Source: Roridomyces roridus (Eukaryota; Basidiomycota; Agaricomycetes; Agaricales; Mycenaceae). From it: DNA of 64,000 bases. Under the pieces are notes generated by a model, which had not been told where the DNA came from, made no database searches, and worked only from the letters and a program-made list of their open reading frames with translations. Made by a program: the position numbers and the translations under genes. Of this stretch, positions 11,444-23,080 are shown one piece after another (within the stretch, counting starts at the first letter, position 1; each line of letters starts with the position of its first letter). The stretch is taken from assembly GCA_029378245.1 (NCBI GenBank), contig JARKIF010000002.1:868001-932000 (forward strand), read 5' to 3'.

Positions 11444-12624
11444 ATGGATACCACTACCGAACCCTCGCCTCTTGCAAATGTTGAAGAGCCTCTACTATCA
11501 AACAAGGAAATTCTTTGGCGAGCACAACAGCGGCACGATCAACGCCTGTTGCCGGAAACAGAACTGTTCTCAAGAACATTATACATGGCTCAAGGACTCG
11601 GGATAGAGCACGTCCCAGTATACCACGAAGATCGGGTATTGGAGATGCTTTCTTCGGGGCCTCTGGCATCAAATCCCAGCGATCGTTGTATACAAATGAT
11701 GGAGATTCTCCCTGTCCCGGATGACCCCAAGTTCTCGGTCATTGTTCTGCCGTTCCTATACCGATGGAATTTGATTCCCTTTTCCACCGTTGGTGAGGTT
11801 GTGGAGTTCTTCTCTCAAGTCTTCGAGGTCCGTGCGCATTCTATCAAATTTGTCTGATGTTTATCGTCGCCTCTTTCAGGGACTGCATTTCCTACACAAG
11901 AATCACATCTGGCATGGGTGAGTGGACTGAATCTAGTTTCCATCTTCCAGCTGACTACTTCGCGTTCAGGGATATAAAAGACAACAACATTCTCATGGAC
12001 GCAACACCACTTTTACCAGGGCTGGCCCATCCATGGCGGCCCCGCCTTACCCGAAACCTGGCCAGCCGCACTCGCTTTAGGAATCGGTTAAAGCACCCAG
12101 TCAAATACTACTTGATTGATTTCGACCTTTCCGGCGTGCATGACCCTTCCTCGGGCCCCCCATTCATGCTCACTGGTTATGGCGGGAATCGTGGAGTGCC
12201 TGAATTTGCAGTCCAAGAGCAGCCGTGCGATCCTTTCCCCGTCGACGTGTATTGTCTCGGGAATATGATCAAAGTATTCTTCACTGAGGTATGTAAGCCC
12301 TGGGCTTTTACACGCCGATGACCACCGACGAATTTCCCTCAGGGCGACGAGCTATACAGATCTGAGAAAATCCCAGGTTTTGAATTCATACAGAGTCTGG
12401 TGGCCGATATGATGAAGGAAGATCCTGCCAAGAGGCCGAATATGGACGAAGTCGTCCGTCGATTCGATGAAATCAGGGGAGGCTTGAGTGGGTGGAAACT
12501 ACGATCTCGTTGTGCCCCTGTGGATGAGAGCCGCGTTTCGCGCATCTTCAGGTCTACTATTCATTGGACTCGCCAATTCTGCTACGCCGTGCGGAGGATT
12601 CCGACCATTCCGACACCTTCATAA
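11444..12624 (+). CDS. Agaric-type protein kinase-like protein, copy B (N-lobe deleted)
   Basis: Homologous to copy A from HEDRVLEMLSSGPLAS onward: GLHFLHKNHIWHG|DIKDNNILMD catalytic loop, YYLIDFDLSGV, GNRGVPEF, DVYCLGN, DPAKRPNMDEVVRRF, and an intact C-terminal tail ending IPTIPTPS. About 50 residues that in copy A carry RPRYxPEW and the SLVLIKK lysine strand are missing. Just upstream, the segment that should read EHYTWLKDSG is present but in a shifted frame (11570-11607), so the protein reads SRTLYMAQGLGIEH instead. Together the shift and the deletion restore the downstream frame. Introns sit at the family positions. The product would be a pseudokinase without the ATP-anchoring lysine, or the gene is decaying. 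It is divergent from GMC1. Confidence 0.65.
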
Positions 12625-12678
12625 TTTGCTATCCTACATACAAAGGGTGTTTTACAGTCTACATATAATATGAATAAA

Positions 12679-13887
12679 CTAGAAGAAGAGAGACCGTACA
12701 TATCCGCCACTGAACGAATCGACGATACCTGCCACATTGCGGGGCAAGACCTGACTCTTGAAAAGCGTAGCCACATCCTCTGCTGCATTCTGCCCGAAAA
12801 AGAGCTCCAAATTCAGAGCAGATTCGTGCGCACTCTCAGTGGCACGATGGCGTATCAGCCTCTCGTATTTCTCCAATGATTTGCCCGCGATGAGATGCTT
12901 GGCCAGGTCCGTGGCGTCGGCCATTTCAAGATTAGCGCCTTCTCCCGCGAACGAGCTCATGAGATGCGCTGCGTCACCCAACAAGACGATGTTGTCCGTG
13001 TTTGCCCGGGGCCTGCCATCGGAGGGTAAGGTGTAGATGGCCCGCAGTGTGGGGCGCTCTCCTGCGCGTACGAGCCCCACGAGTTGTTTGTTCCAGCCCT
13101 CGAATTCTTCGAGGAGGAGCGTGATCCGCTCGGAAGGGTCTGCCGCAAGCGCGATGGCCGACGTGGTCACCCAGTCCTCCGGCACACGCAGAGCAATGTA
13201 CAGCATTATCCGCCCTTTGGAATCGTGCTGCGCCATGATGCCCTTGCCGTCCTCCAAGGCGAATAACACGCCCTCGTCGATGGGAAGTCCAAAGTGCGGG
13301 TCTTCGGCGAGGTTGACTTGGCTTTGGATGAAGGTGATGCCAGAGTAGACTGGCTGAACACCAGGCCACACCAGAGAGCGAATGTGAGACGAGGAACCAT
13401 CCGCGCCGACGATAATGTCGATGCCCTCGGCGACTTCACCCGACTCGAAAACGATGGTGTATTTGCCGCTGGTGAGATCCCTGCGGACCGCAGTCGCTTT
13501 GTGTGCCCAGTGGACGGTATTGGGTTCGAGAGACTCGAGAAGAAGGCCACGCAAATGTCCTGCGTCGATTTCTCGGCTGTAGCATTCGCCTGGCGCGTCG
13601 TGCAGCAGAGTGCCCCTCTTATCGAGGACACGTATGTGGTGCCGAACAGGACGACATAACTTGACGAACTGGGGGTGTAAGCCTGCTTCGCGCAGCGCTC
13701 GCTGACCACTCTCGTATTTGAGGTTCAGCAAGCCATCCAGTCCCGTGTGGGTGGACGCATCGGCGTCGGATTCGTATATGACGAAGGAAAGGTTGGCGCT
13801 TTTCCGAAGCTGGAGGATTCGAGCGAGTACGAGGCTGCCTAGTCCTGCGCCGACGATTGCGATGCGAGTGGTGGGAGAGGAAGGCAT
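12679..13887 (-). CDS. FAD-dependent monooxygenase (TetX/salicylate-hydroxylase-like)
   Basis: This is a single uninterrupted exon of 402 codons. IAIVGAGLGSLVLARIL (residues 8-24) is the GxGxxG dinucleotide-binding motif. IVGADGSSSHIR near residue 160 is the DG motif. NIVLLGDAAHLMSSFAGEGAN near residue 295 is the GD motif that contacts the FAD ribityl and pyrophosphate. Length and motif order fit class A flavoprotein monooxygenases, which hydroxylate small aromatic or polycyclic substrates using NAD(P)H and O2. No signal peptide or membrane segment is visible. It is intronless, unlike nearly every neighbour, and lies tail-to-tail with kinase B about 55 bp away. The substrate cannot be told from sequence. 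Confidence 0.85.
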   Translation of the reverse strand: MPSSPTTRIAIVGAGLGSLVLARILQLRKSANLSFVIYESDADASTHTGLDGLLNLKYESGQRALREAGLHPQFVKLCRPVRHHIRVLDKRGTLLHDAPGECYSREIDAGHLRGLLLESLEPNTVHWAHKATAVRRDLTSGKYTIVFESGEVAEGIDIIVGADGSSSHIRSLVWPGVQPVYSGITFIQSQVNLAEDPHFGLPIDEGVLFALEDGKGIMAQHDSKGRIMLYIALRVPEDWVTTSAIALAADPSERITLLLEEFEGWNKQLVGLVRAGERPTLRAIYTLPSDGRPRANTDNIVLLGDAAHLMSSFAGEGANLEMADATDLAKHLIAGKSLEKYERLIRHRATESAHESALNLELFFGQNAAEDVATLFKSQVLPRNVAGIVDSFSGGYVRSLFF

Positions 13888-14134
13888 ACAAGTTACTAGG
13901 CGCAGTCCCGGGCTAGGTCCAGTCTGGATGCTTGTTCATTGTCAAAAATACTGGCATCTCAAGTCCACATCGGACAGGAGTCCGGAGGAGAACGGTGTTC
14001 AGTATTCCGCTCCCGAGTCTTTATGTGTATTCGGGAGGAGAGAGTTTCAGAGAGTTCGCATCGGAGGAGGAAGATTCAAGAGAGAGGCTTCCGAGTCGAG
14101 TTTTGATCCGGCGTGATTCCTTGCTCTCTCCTCC

Positions 14135-16495
14135 ATGGCGGCCAACACACCACGAAGCGCGTTTTCCGGTGTCCCAACGCCTATACGCGCTATAACAACG
14201 CCTCTCAGAAGCACTGTCGCGCCACCAATTCCACCAGCTTCCGAGCTGTACGAGCCACTTGCCAAAGCAGTTTTGCGTCGTCGGCTGACGAACCGCATTT
14301 TCCTCTACACGTCGCTCATTTCGACTGTTGGCACCTCAGTTTGGCTGTTTTGGACCGGCCGGCTTACTTTGACGCGTCTTTTCATCGCGTCTTTGACGCT
14401 CTGGGCGGGTGGCATCCTCCCAGTTATTCTCCTACGAAAATCGTATCTCACTGGTGCGCAACAAAAGATAATCGGATCCACCCTTCTGACTGGTCTTTAA
14501 AGTCACCCATACCACTGCACCGTCACCGCTGCTTCTGGTCCAAAAATCTCTTGCTCCGCCTTTGAGCTCACGAACGATGCATGCTCTACAAACGCATCTG
14601 TTTTCCGCTCTCTGCATCCTTGCCATTCACGCCAGCATTGACAATACACTCCCTGTATTCATAAAATCACGGTATTCGCTCTTCCTTATTTCCTGAACGG
14701 CAACTGACTCTTTCTTAGGAAGCACCCGTACACACCTCATCCTGTATTTGTTCTCTTGGCTCTCAGTCAAAGCATTCTCGCAGTTCTATACGTCCTGCGT
14801 TCAGTCTTGCGCGACGTCTGGGTCTTTCCTTTCCGCGTGCGTGTCCTGTCCATATCTTTTCCTTGGCTCATATGTGCTGTAGCGTCCATCGCTTACTCCG
14901 TCGGTCGCTGCTGTCCTAGGACCTGTCCTGCTCCCCGTCCTTGCGCTCCCCGTAGCGCTAATAGCTCTCTTCGTGGTTATACCCATTCTGCGGCGTTTGC
15001 CTGTCCTATCGTTGCTCCTCCGAGCCATACTTTACCCGCACGCCAGTGTACTTCGTTCTCTGGGTCGGGCATGGACCCTGGGTGTTCAGACCATGGGTGC
15101 CTGGGAGGTGGCAGCAGCTATCTGGGGATGGAGTATTGGCGAGGTATGCTCCTTTGGTCCCTTGCATTCAGTACATTGACTCTTTTGATAGCCACTCCGC
15201 ACGACGCCGGCTGTACGGGCCCTTGTTTCGGGCATCTCTGTGGCAGCGACGCCTGCCCCGACACCCTCAGCTTCTTCGTCAGTCTTGTCAACACCTTCCT
15301 CGTTATCCCGCTCCTCTTTCCTCGCCCCACCACCCCCTCCCTTCCCCGACACGCCTGCACCGGCCCCGATTTCAATCTACACACACCTCGCATATGCTGA
15401 GCTTCTTGCACTCGCTTCCTCCTCGGACAGTGGTGCCCTCAAAGTCCGCTCAGAAGCTTTCGACGTCGAGGGTGCGGTATGGTCGCGGCTTGCACGCGAG
15501 ACGCTCATCCTCATCGGGCGTGAATATCGTGTGCTTCTCGGCCGTGGCACGCCACCAGCCCCGGCAGCCCCTCCATCAAAACCCGCACAGGCGACTCCAA
15601 GCGTGCCCGCTACGCCCTCGCCCTTCAAGCCCTCTCTTCTAATCAAAGAAAACATATTTGCCAAGAAAACCCCGTCATCGCCTGCTTCGAGGCTGGCAGA
15701 CGCGTTGGCGAGCGGCGGTCCGGTGGAAGAAATCGTCGCGCCGGCCATGGAGAGCCTTGCAAAGGCGCCGATCCCGGTACCAGAGCTGCAGCTACAAAAA
15801 TATGTGCCCGACTGGCGATCGTATATCCCGGCGCCTCGGTTGCCCGTATGGGCCACTGCGCACCTCAACGCGGTGCTGGCGGTGTCGCTTCCTAGAGCGT
15901 GGACACAGCCACGCAAGGGTAGGGAGGTTGCAGGCTGGGTTCCGAGGCGGGAGTTGTGCATTGAGGCTATCGGGGGTCTGTGTTCCTTCATTCATTTTTT
16001 TTTTGCTCTCCATCATTGATTAATCTGCAATCATCTAGTGCTTTCGCATTTGACGTGTGCATCGCTGGCGGAGGATCGTTTCGGTGTCGTGCAGCGGGAC
16101 ATTCCACGTGTGATTGAGGCGTTGTTGGAGTTCCTTGGTGCGGTGGAGGAGGCGCAGGAGGGGTTGAGGCCCAAGGGCACTGACAGTGGCTCCAAGGAGG
16201 GGGAGTTGTTGACACCGGAGCAAGCTCAGAAGGAGGCGGCAGAGGCGGCGGATTTGATTGAAGCTAGGGCGGTGCTTGGGGATGTTGCGGATGGTGAGTC
16301 CCGTCTCTTGTTCTTGTTCTTCCATGCCATTCTGTTCTTCTTCCATGCCTTCATGCTGATTGATTATTTCTTTGGCTAGCTTTGAAAGAAGGTGTTGCGC
16401 GGATTGTGCGTACGTTTGGGGACAAGCTGCGTGCTTTCAGATTCCCTCCACGGACGGCGGCGAGGCTGCAGGGATTTGTTGATTATTGTGCGTAG
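14135..16495 (+). CDS. NDC1: Nucleoporin NDC1 (pore membrane protein)
   Basis: Exons join in frame from MAANTPRSAFSGVPTPIR to FPPRTAARLQGFVDYCA. The N-terminal half has several hydrophobic segments: IFLYTSLISTVGTSVWLFW, LFIASLTLWAGGILPVILL, a third near 14590-14660, FVLLALSQSILAVLYVL, and VLLPVLALPVALIALFVVI. This fits the six-pass membrane domain of Ndc1. A Ser/Pro-rich linker and a soluble C-terminal part follow, with IFAKKTPSSPASRLADALA and a helical region. Introns include GTGCGC..CTGAC..AAAG near 14455 and GTATGC..GATAG near 15143. Ndc1 anchors the nuclear pore complex and, in fungi, the spindle pole body in the nuclear envelope. Identification rests on topology, length and the N-terminal pattern. 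Confidence 0.75.
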
Positions 16496-17156
16496 TGTGT
16501 GTATTGGGGTACGGCTAGAAATCGAAACGCGAATTTATTGTCCTGACATTCAGGTCTGTGCCGAAGTGATCCCATCATTCCTGCCGTCTTGTCTATTTTC
16601 TTCTTCAAGCTTGCCACACCATTCCATCTTGAGCCTTCCATGTCGGCACCATCGTTTGTTCTGTATCTTGACCTATCTTGACCTGGCGTTCTTCTGATCA
16701 TCCAACATTCCTCTTGACGACCGACCGACAAGACGAATATGGCTAAACATTTGAGAGGCAAAGTTGGCTGACGGCTCAATGTGATTCGGTCCAACTACTG
16801 CTGCTGGAGCATCTTCGAAGACTTGGACTTGGGCCTTCGCTGTTGATAGCAATCTCTTCTCACTCTTGTACCAGTGGAGCCAGGTCCTCCATACTCGTTT
16901 TCTCACCCTCCTCAAGCCTTGACATGTGCATGATCTGTGTATTTGTCGATCAAATGCACGGAGGGTGGAACGCGGCCTACCGGCCTATCGCGGCCATGCA
17001 CAATCATAATCTTCCTGCCACTGGCAGCACCAACCAACAATCCGCTTCCCTGTCTCATCGCCATCGCTGCATTTAGCATGATGCCGAGGACGCTTCAAAC
17101 AGCGCACCCACCCTTCTTTCAGCTCACTCCCTCCCTCCATCCCTTCCTTCGCCACC
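16496..17156. other. Intergenic, no gene seen
   Basis: This contains the 3' flank of NDC1 and the 5' region of the downstream membrane-protein gene, with CT-rich stretches before 17157 typical of fungal promoters. No supported ORF. Confidence 0.4.
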
Positions 17157-18995
17157 ATGCACCCCTCGTGCTTCTACCCTCTTTCAATCGCGTTTCTTCT
17201 TCACATAATAATCCCACTTTCGTTTGCGCAGGAGGTTGCTACACCGTGCGTCCGAGTCTCTTTCCCCTTTCGTAGTTGGTCGTGTTGACGGGATGGCTAG
17301 CGTTAATGCTACGGTTTGTCAAACTACAGAACTGAGCTGGCTAGGTGGATTCGGTGAGCAGGATTCCACTTTTCGGGCGACTCGTTCTGAAGAGATTGCG
17401 CAGGTCCTTGGGAATTGGTAAGATCACCTTCTGCGGATTATTTGATTTACAATGATTTTACATTGTAGAGGTCCGTAAGCGTCTCTTCATTGCACGAAAA
17501 ATGCTGAAACCAAACCCAGAATCGTCTCCGCGGCTCCCCCGAACGATGTGCTAGAGAACCTTGGTACTACCCCCAACTCGACGTTCGGCTGGAAGGTCCA
17601 GCCGGTAGATTTCAATGCAGGTGCGTTTCATAAATACCTTTTGGAGGCTGCGGACTCCTGCTGAGGCTCTGCGAACAGGGGAGCCTGTTATTTTCCAGTT
17701 GACGGACGAGTTTGAGGACGTGGTGGCGCAGTCTGCTCCGTTTACGATCCAACGGGCGGGAAGTGAGTGCATACGTACCTACCTGTTTCGTATCTGATAT
17801 CATCCCGTCTTGCGACAGTCTTTCTAGGTGGGCTCTGCCCCGTTGGTAAGGATTCGCCGCCTGGTACGGGCAGCAGCGGGGGCGGTAATGGGTCGGGCAG
17901 AAGTACAACTACAAGTGCAATCTCGTCATCGTCATCTACGACGTTTTCCAGTTCTAGCACCCATTCGTCGCCATCGCCATCGCCATCTCCAACACCCAGT
18001 TCTTCCAGCTCCACTTCAACACTACCACCTCTTTCATCATCATCTTCCTCTCAAAGGTGAACCTCAGCGCTGGGTTGATCGACATAACATCTTGATGATT
18101 AAATTAAATTTAGTTCTGCCACCGCCGCCTCGTCCTCCTCTTCCGCCTCGTCCATCGCTGGCAACGCCCTTACTCCGCCTGCCACTGAGCCCACCGTGGC
18201 ACCCGGTGGTCTTGGGACCTCGACGGTGACTTCACTGCCGTCGGACACACTGACCAGGTGAGAATAACAACATCTATTTCGAATCCGAAACAATCATTCA
18301 TTGCCGCGTATCTTTAGTTCAGACGGCGGTCAGTCGGGAACGTCTACCAGCTCCAACTTTGCTGCAAAAAAGAATGTGATGATGGCTCCAGTCATCGGGG
18401 GAAGCATTGCGGGTCTGCTGCTTGTCCTCGTCGCAGTGTTCTGCGTGATACGTTCGTGCCGGCGCCGGCGCGAGTCTAGACTCAAGGAAATGTCGTATCC
18501 GTTTGCTCTGGACGCAGGTAAGGTGCCATCTCCACTGCCATTCTTGCTATCTGATTTGAGGCAGAAACTGGATCCACTCGTGGGATGAGAGGAAGAGTGG
18601 GCTATCCAGCGAGTGTAGCCTCTTCTTGGGGAAACCACGGCGATCTTGCCGATCGCGCCTTCTCTCCTAGTTCCGAAGCTCTGCAGCAGCAGTGGGAGCC
18701 GGTACAGGCCCAGGGGACCATCGAGTCGAGGTATCAAGCTGCCTTTGGTGGTCACGCGCATTCGGCTTCGCATCCCGCCGCAGATTGGAACGACCAGGAC
18801 CAGGAGCGGATGAGGAGTCCGACGCCGAATGCGATGGTAGACATGGACCTGGGAGATCCAGTGATCGAGAGCCCGCGCTTGCATGCTAGTGAACTGACTC
18901 CCATGTTCCAGGCTCCGAGGACCGAGGAGATGCCATCCTGGAGCATGATAGGACGTCAGACTATGGGCTATCCTCCACCTTACACGTCCAACTGA
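17157..18995 (+). CDS. Secreted-then-anchored type I membrane protein, Ser/Thr-rich ectodomain
   Basis: The first exon encodes a signal peptide (MHPSCFYPLSIAFLLHIIIP, cut near SFA|QEVATP). It is spliced to VNATVCQTTELSWLGGF and then, through several short introns, to a segment with PPNDVLENLGTTPNSTFGW and VIFQLTDEFEDVVAQ. A very Ser/Thr/Pro/Gly-rich stalk follows. A single transmembrane helix lies at about 18385-18450 (APVIGGSIAGLLLVLVAVF), then a basic CRRRRESR stop-transfer and a cytosolic tail ending YPPPYTSN. The layout matches the many agaric 'sensor-like' surface proteins with O-glycosylated stalks, comparable in plan to Wsc/Mid2 sensors, but I see no WSC cysteine motif. Specific function unknown. 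Exact boundaries of the small middle exons are uncertain. Confidence 0.65.
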
Positions 18996-19475
18996 GCCTT
19001 TCTCCGTTCGTATCTATTTCTTCTGTGGACCCTACATACACAGCTGTCGATCTGCCTTTGAAATACACTTGTACCACCATATTGAGCGAGCTATTCCCCA
19101 TTTGGATGTCGGCGGTCAAGGTTTGTCTTTGTTTCGCCCATTGTCCCTCTTCTTCATCCGAATCATCGCCACATGGCCCCTTTCATGCCCGCCTCCCTTT
19201 GTTTGACCAGGCCACGTTGCGCAGAACTTGATAGGCGGCGCTGGTCCAACAAAGGGAGGGACAAAGCAACCGACATGGGCGATCAAAGCGACGGTCCGAG
19301 CTCGGCGACTGGAGCAAGATAAAAGGCGGACTCGGACGCTTGGGTCTCTTTAGTCTTGACTCTCCCCAACACGCACGCGTCTTTCCCCCACCGACTGACT
19401 GCGTATTCTCCATCCAAATCGTATCTTGGCTCAACTCACTCACGACAACTCCTAACGACAACTCTTCGTTTCCTA

Positions 19476-20298
19476 ATGTATTTCCACAACGTCGCCACGG
19501 TATGCCACTCTTCTCTCTGTGTCTCTAACTGCGGGATACTGAGCATTCTTTCAGCACCAGTGCATTCCGGATCGTCCCTCGATCATGAATGTGCCCTGGC
19601 AGCCTTTCCACATGCAATCCGGCATCCACTTCCAAGAGGCTGTGCCCCTCGTCGACGCGCGCCCGTATCTCCAATACCTGCGCCTCTCTTCCGACCCTCT
19701 TCCGCGCCGCCAGATCGCTAGGCCCACTGGGCCAGTCCATTTCAATGTCCCCCAGAGCGGTGCCATCGAATACGTCTCTTCCTGGCCGCCTGCCATCAGC
19801 ATGCCCCAGGAGGTTACGTCCCCGGACAACTCCCCTAGCGTGTATTACACCCCAATGTCCACGCCCACTCTATGCGAGTCACCGACCACTACCAGCAGCA
19901 CGCTCTCCTCCCCTCAGACGAGCCACTCGCTCTCTCTCACGAGCTCCCCAGTGGAGGTCAAGATCGCAGCGGAGGTGGACTCGACCGACGATGAGGAGAA
20001 CCGCCCGCCTGTCGAGACCAAGCTCCTCGACAACGTGGCTCCTCTTCGCCGTCTGCGTCCCATGTACGCCGCCAGTCTCAAGGGCCTCGCGCGTCTGCGG
20101 CGCAACGCGCCCCCGGCTTTGAGCCTCGCAGAGGAGGAAGAGGGAGCCAACGACAGTGCCACTCGCTATATCCTCGAACTCGGGGACGTGGACGGACTCG
20201 TCAAGCCTTGTGCCCGGCTCGATTCTCTTCTCCTTCGTCGGGGGGATACTGAGGAGCAGCGGAGCCGATTGCTCGCTTTGCTCGTCGATGGCAATTGA
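19476..20298 (+). CDS. Hypothetical basidiomycete protein
   Basis: Exon 1 (19476-19499, MYFHNVAT) is joined by a textbook 55-nt intron (19500-19554: GTATGC, CTAAC, TTTCAG) to a long second exon that continues HQCIPDRPSIMNVPWQP. The product is about 256 residues. The middle is rich in Ser, Thr and Pro (TSTLS..TSHSLSLTSSP), followed by an acidic DSTDDEEN patch and a basic helical stretch (LRPMYAASLKGLARLRR). No signal peptide, membrane segment or known domain. The in-frame join and the downstream AT-rich 3' flank support a real gene. A single-exon model from 19585 is possible but ignores the intron. Confidence 0.6.
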
Positions 20299-20509
20299 TT
20301 CCTTGGCCTGAACACGATTTTTGGCTCGATGCATGTGATGACCTTTATGACTTTTCTTTCGTCTGTTACTTTTACTGCTGCTCCTCGCCTTTTAATATTG
20401 TGTATAACTTGCTTGTTGCTTCCCAATCCACTGTAGCCTTACGTGTAACATTAATGGTCTTTCGCAAAGATGTGGTAAAGACATCACTGCCGATCGGCGG
20501 CCATCAAAA

Positions 20510-22750
20510 ATAAAGATGAACCAGATATTTCGTCCCGATAAGGCAGGTCCCCTGAACTCTCTCCTTTCCCTTCATCGAGGACGAACACGGTCGCTCATGT
20601 AGATGCCTCTCTGCGTTTGGATCAACTACTGCTTTCCGAATCTATTACATCGACCAAGTATTGCCTGCAAGCCGTCTGACTGCCGCAGCGGTACCAGGTG
20701 CGTTCTCGAGGGCCAAGCACAGGCCCCCAAACCGGAGAGTACTCAGAGCGTGCGTCAGACCATCGACTGAGCAGCCACAGAGTCTCTGGCATGTGAGTCG
20801 ACATTGCTCCCCTGTCCTGTCACACACCCGGAGACCTTCGCCCATGCCCGAAAATTTTCCCGAGTGCGTATCCCTCACTCCTTCACGCGCGGCTTTTTTT
20901 GGCTAGCTATTAGACAGTGGCAGCACCAAAGTCCATCGCTCTGCTTCAACGACTCCATGAGGGAAAGTGATTCTTCCGAGGCCGAAGTGCATGAATGCAC
21001 ATCCCGTAGGTCGCCGTCTGCCAGAATAATTGCTGCTCGGTGAGGAAAACGGGGGCCTAGACGACCGGGCGCTCCCCAGGTGCGGCATTGCAGACCTGCG
21101 GAAATGCGAGGAGCGGCACTCGGCTCGATTTTCGATTCGCTCATTCAAAGACGTTGTGTTCCCAACACGAAGCTTCGGGTCTGCGTTTCTATTCAATTGC
21201 GCCTCTCAATACGGGGTGTGCAACTTACTTCCGCCACATCCAGGCAAGCGGCCAGTGGCCTCAATCGGAGCCAAAGGACGACCACAGGCGCTGCCACCAG
21301 CGCGCGTAAAAGAGACAACGGTTTTGCAAGGCCTGGTCCTCTTAGCGCCCCGGGGGTGAGCTTGGGGAGCGAAATAAAAGCTGGGTTTGCTTACCGCCAC
21401 GCTGCCACTCCTTTGGTCCTCAATGCCTCGCGTCGACAAGTGGTAAGGCAATAATGTCCTCCAGTGGGCGGAGAACTACGAAATTTGAATCAGGTTACGG
21501 AGAAGATCCCAGAGAAAAGATCCTGGGCCGCGTTCAAGGTAGCGAATCCAGAATCTAGGGCCACCAACGCCTGTATCAGAACCATTTGCTCGTCGTGCCT
21601 TGGATACAAAGAAGAGCAAGTTAGGACAAAAGGCCTGTGAACTCACGACACTGGGAATGGACGTACGAAACTAAGAATCAAGGCCGTCGGCAAGGGAGAA
21701 CAAAAGCTTTGCGACCGGTCGTGGAATCGGGGGACCGTCATTCGCCGCGCCTGCGCCGTGGAGCCTGGAGGTAAGAAGAAGAAGGATAATACAAAGACCT
21801 GACTGGCGTTGCGAGGGCAGCGCATCTTCTGGAGGTAAGTATGGCGCATGGAACAAAGAGAAATCAATTCATTGCTAAGACGGCAAGTTTGTGGGTCCAT
21901 GCCATGACAGCTGCGCTAGACTTGGCCCGTTCATTGTTGTTTTGAGGGAGTAACTTTGTACTGCGAATCTTAGTCACTGACTGGCAAGTTCTGACGTCCA
22001 GACAAGTCCCTTTTTCTTATCTCTCTGCGTGGTTACCGATTCGTTTCGCAAGCTTGAACTTTGGCTCGTATTGTACTCTCGAGGTATATAAAGGGTCTGC
22101 ACTATTGGTCTCAATCCAACAAATCGCAAACGAAACTTCACTCACAAGCCTTCATCCACTTTATACTCCATGACGCACTCCGAATCCGTCAAGACTCTCG
22201 TTGAGCAGGCTGTTGAAACAGCCGCTGGTATACTCGAAGCGCTGGCGAAGTACCAGGAAGTGCTTTCCGACCAGGAAAAAGAGCAGATCATGGAAATTTA
22301 CACCCAGTATGTCTGATGTTGAAGCAGTCGGCACCGTGCTAACTAACGCGATGACCAACAGTCTCCAAGAATCCATCCAGACCACCCAGAATGAATACGC
22401 GGCGCAGGGCTCGTTGACGAAAGCAGTCAACTACTTTCAGAGCCAGAAGAGCATGGATGATTTGAAAGCAGAAGCTGAGGCTGGGTATGCAAAAGTGCAG
22501 GTAGGATTTCGGCCACTCGAGGCGCTCATTCCACGTTTTATAGCGCATTGTAGAGATGAGAAGATTAGCCAGTGCCGTCTTCATGCGCCAGAACGAAGAG
22601 AATACAGATGGGATGACGCTGATCGACGGGTCGACAGGTCATTTGCTGAAGGCTGAGGCGTGAGGAGTCGGAGGCGGAGGCTGGGTCTCCCGACGTACGT
22701 GGCGACGGCTTCAATTAGTGCAGTGTAGCTTTTCTGTTTCATAAAATCAA
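20510..22750. repeat. Repeat family R, copy 3 (inverted relative to 6185-8500)
   Basis: This is the reverse-complement counterpart of copy 2, as listed there. It carries the second MTHSES gene on the plus strand and decayed frames elsewhere (for example stops inside the LGQKACEL frame near 21640). The two copies face each other across about 12 kb of mostly conserved single-copy genes. Confidence 0.75.
22170..22656 (+). CDS. Small duplicated helical protein, copy 2
   Basis: Exon 1 (22170-22306, MTHSESVKTLVEQAVETAA) and exon 2 (22362-22656) flank a 55-nt intron (GTATGT, GCTAAC, CCAACAG). The product is about 143 residues. It is nearly identical to the copy at 6417-6776 up to AEAGYAKVQVGF, then runs on for about 40 residues because a short 'actttataac'-type piece that stops the other copy is missing here. 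It is helix-rich, with no known domain. Whether the longer tail is used is uncertain. Confidence 0.55.
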
Positions 22751-23080
22751 GGCTTGGAGAATAGGAGAGGAGATGGCCCGCCCATGAAAAGAGAGTCGAG
22801 CGATACGACTTGTACTTCTTCACGTCATCGAGCTCGCGATTCGGTCGCAGGTCCGGTCTTGAGCGTTTCGAATTTAGCCCTGGACAAACTCTGCGACACA
22901 TGGACCATATCAAGTGCTTTCCACCTGACCGTTGAAACGCGCAAAGACGAGCGTGGAGTGGACGCGTCTTTCAAGCTGTGGTTGTAAAGAAGGGTGTCAT
23001 CAGTGGCAGTGCTCGGCGCATCACGGGCAACCCGCGCCCTTCTCCGTACTACATAGTCAAAACGCCGCGCCGCAAAGGTC

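Noticed and set aside
16483..16915. Minus-strand ORFs downstream of NDC1
   Set aside because: Translations lack composition or motifs of a protein and do not join in phase.
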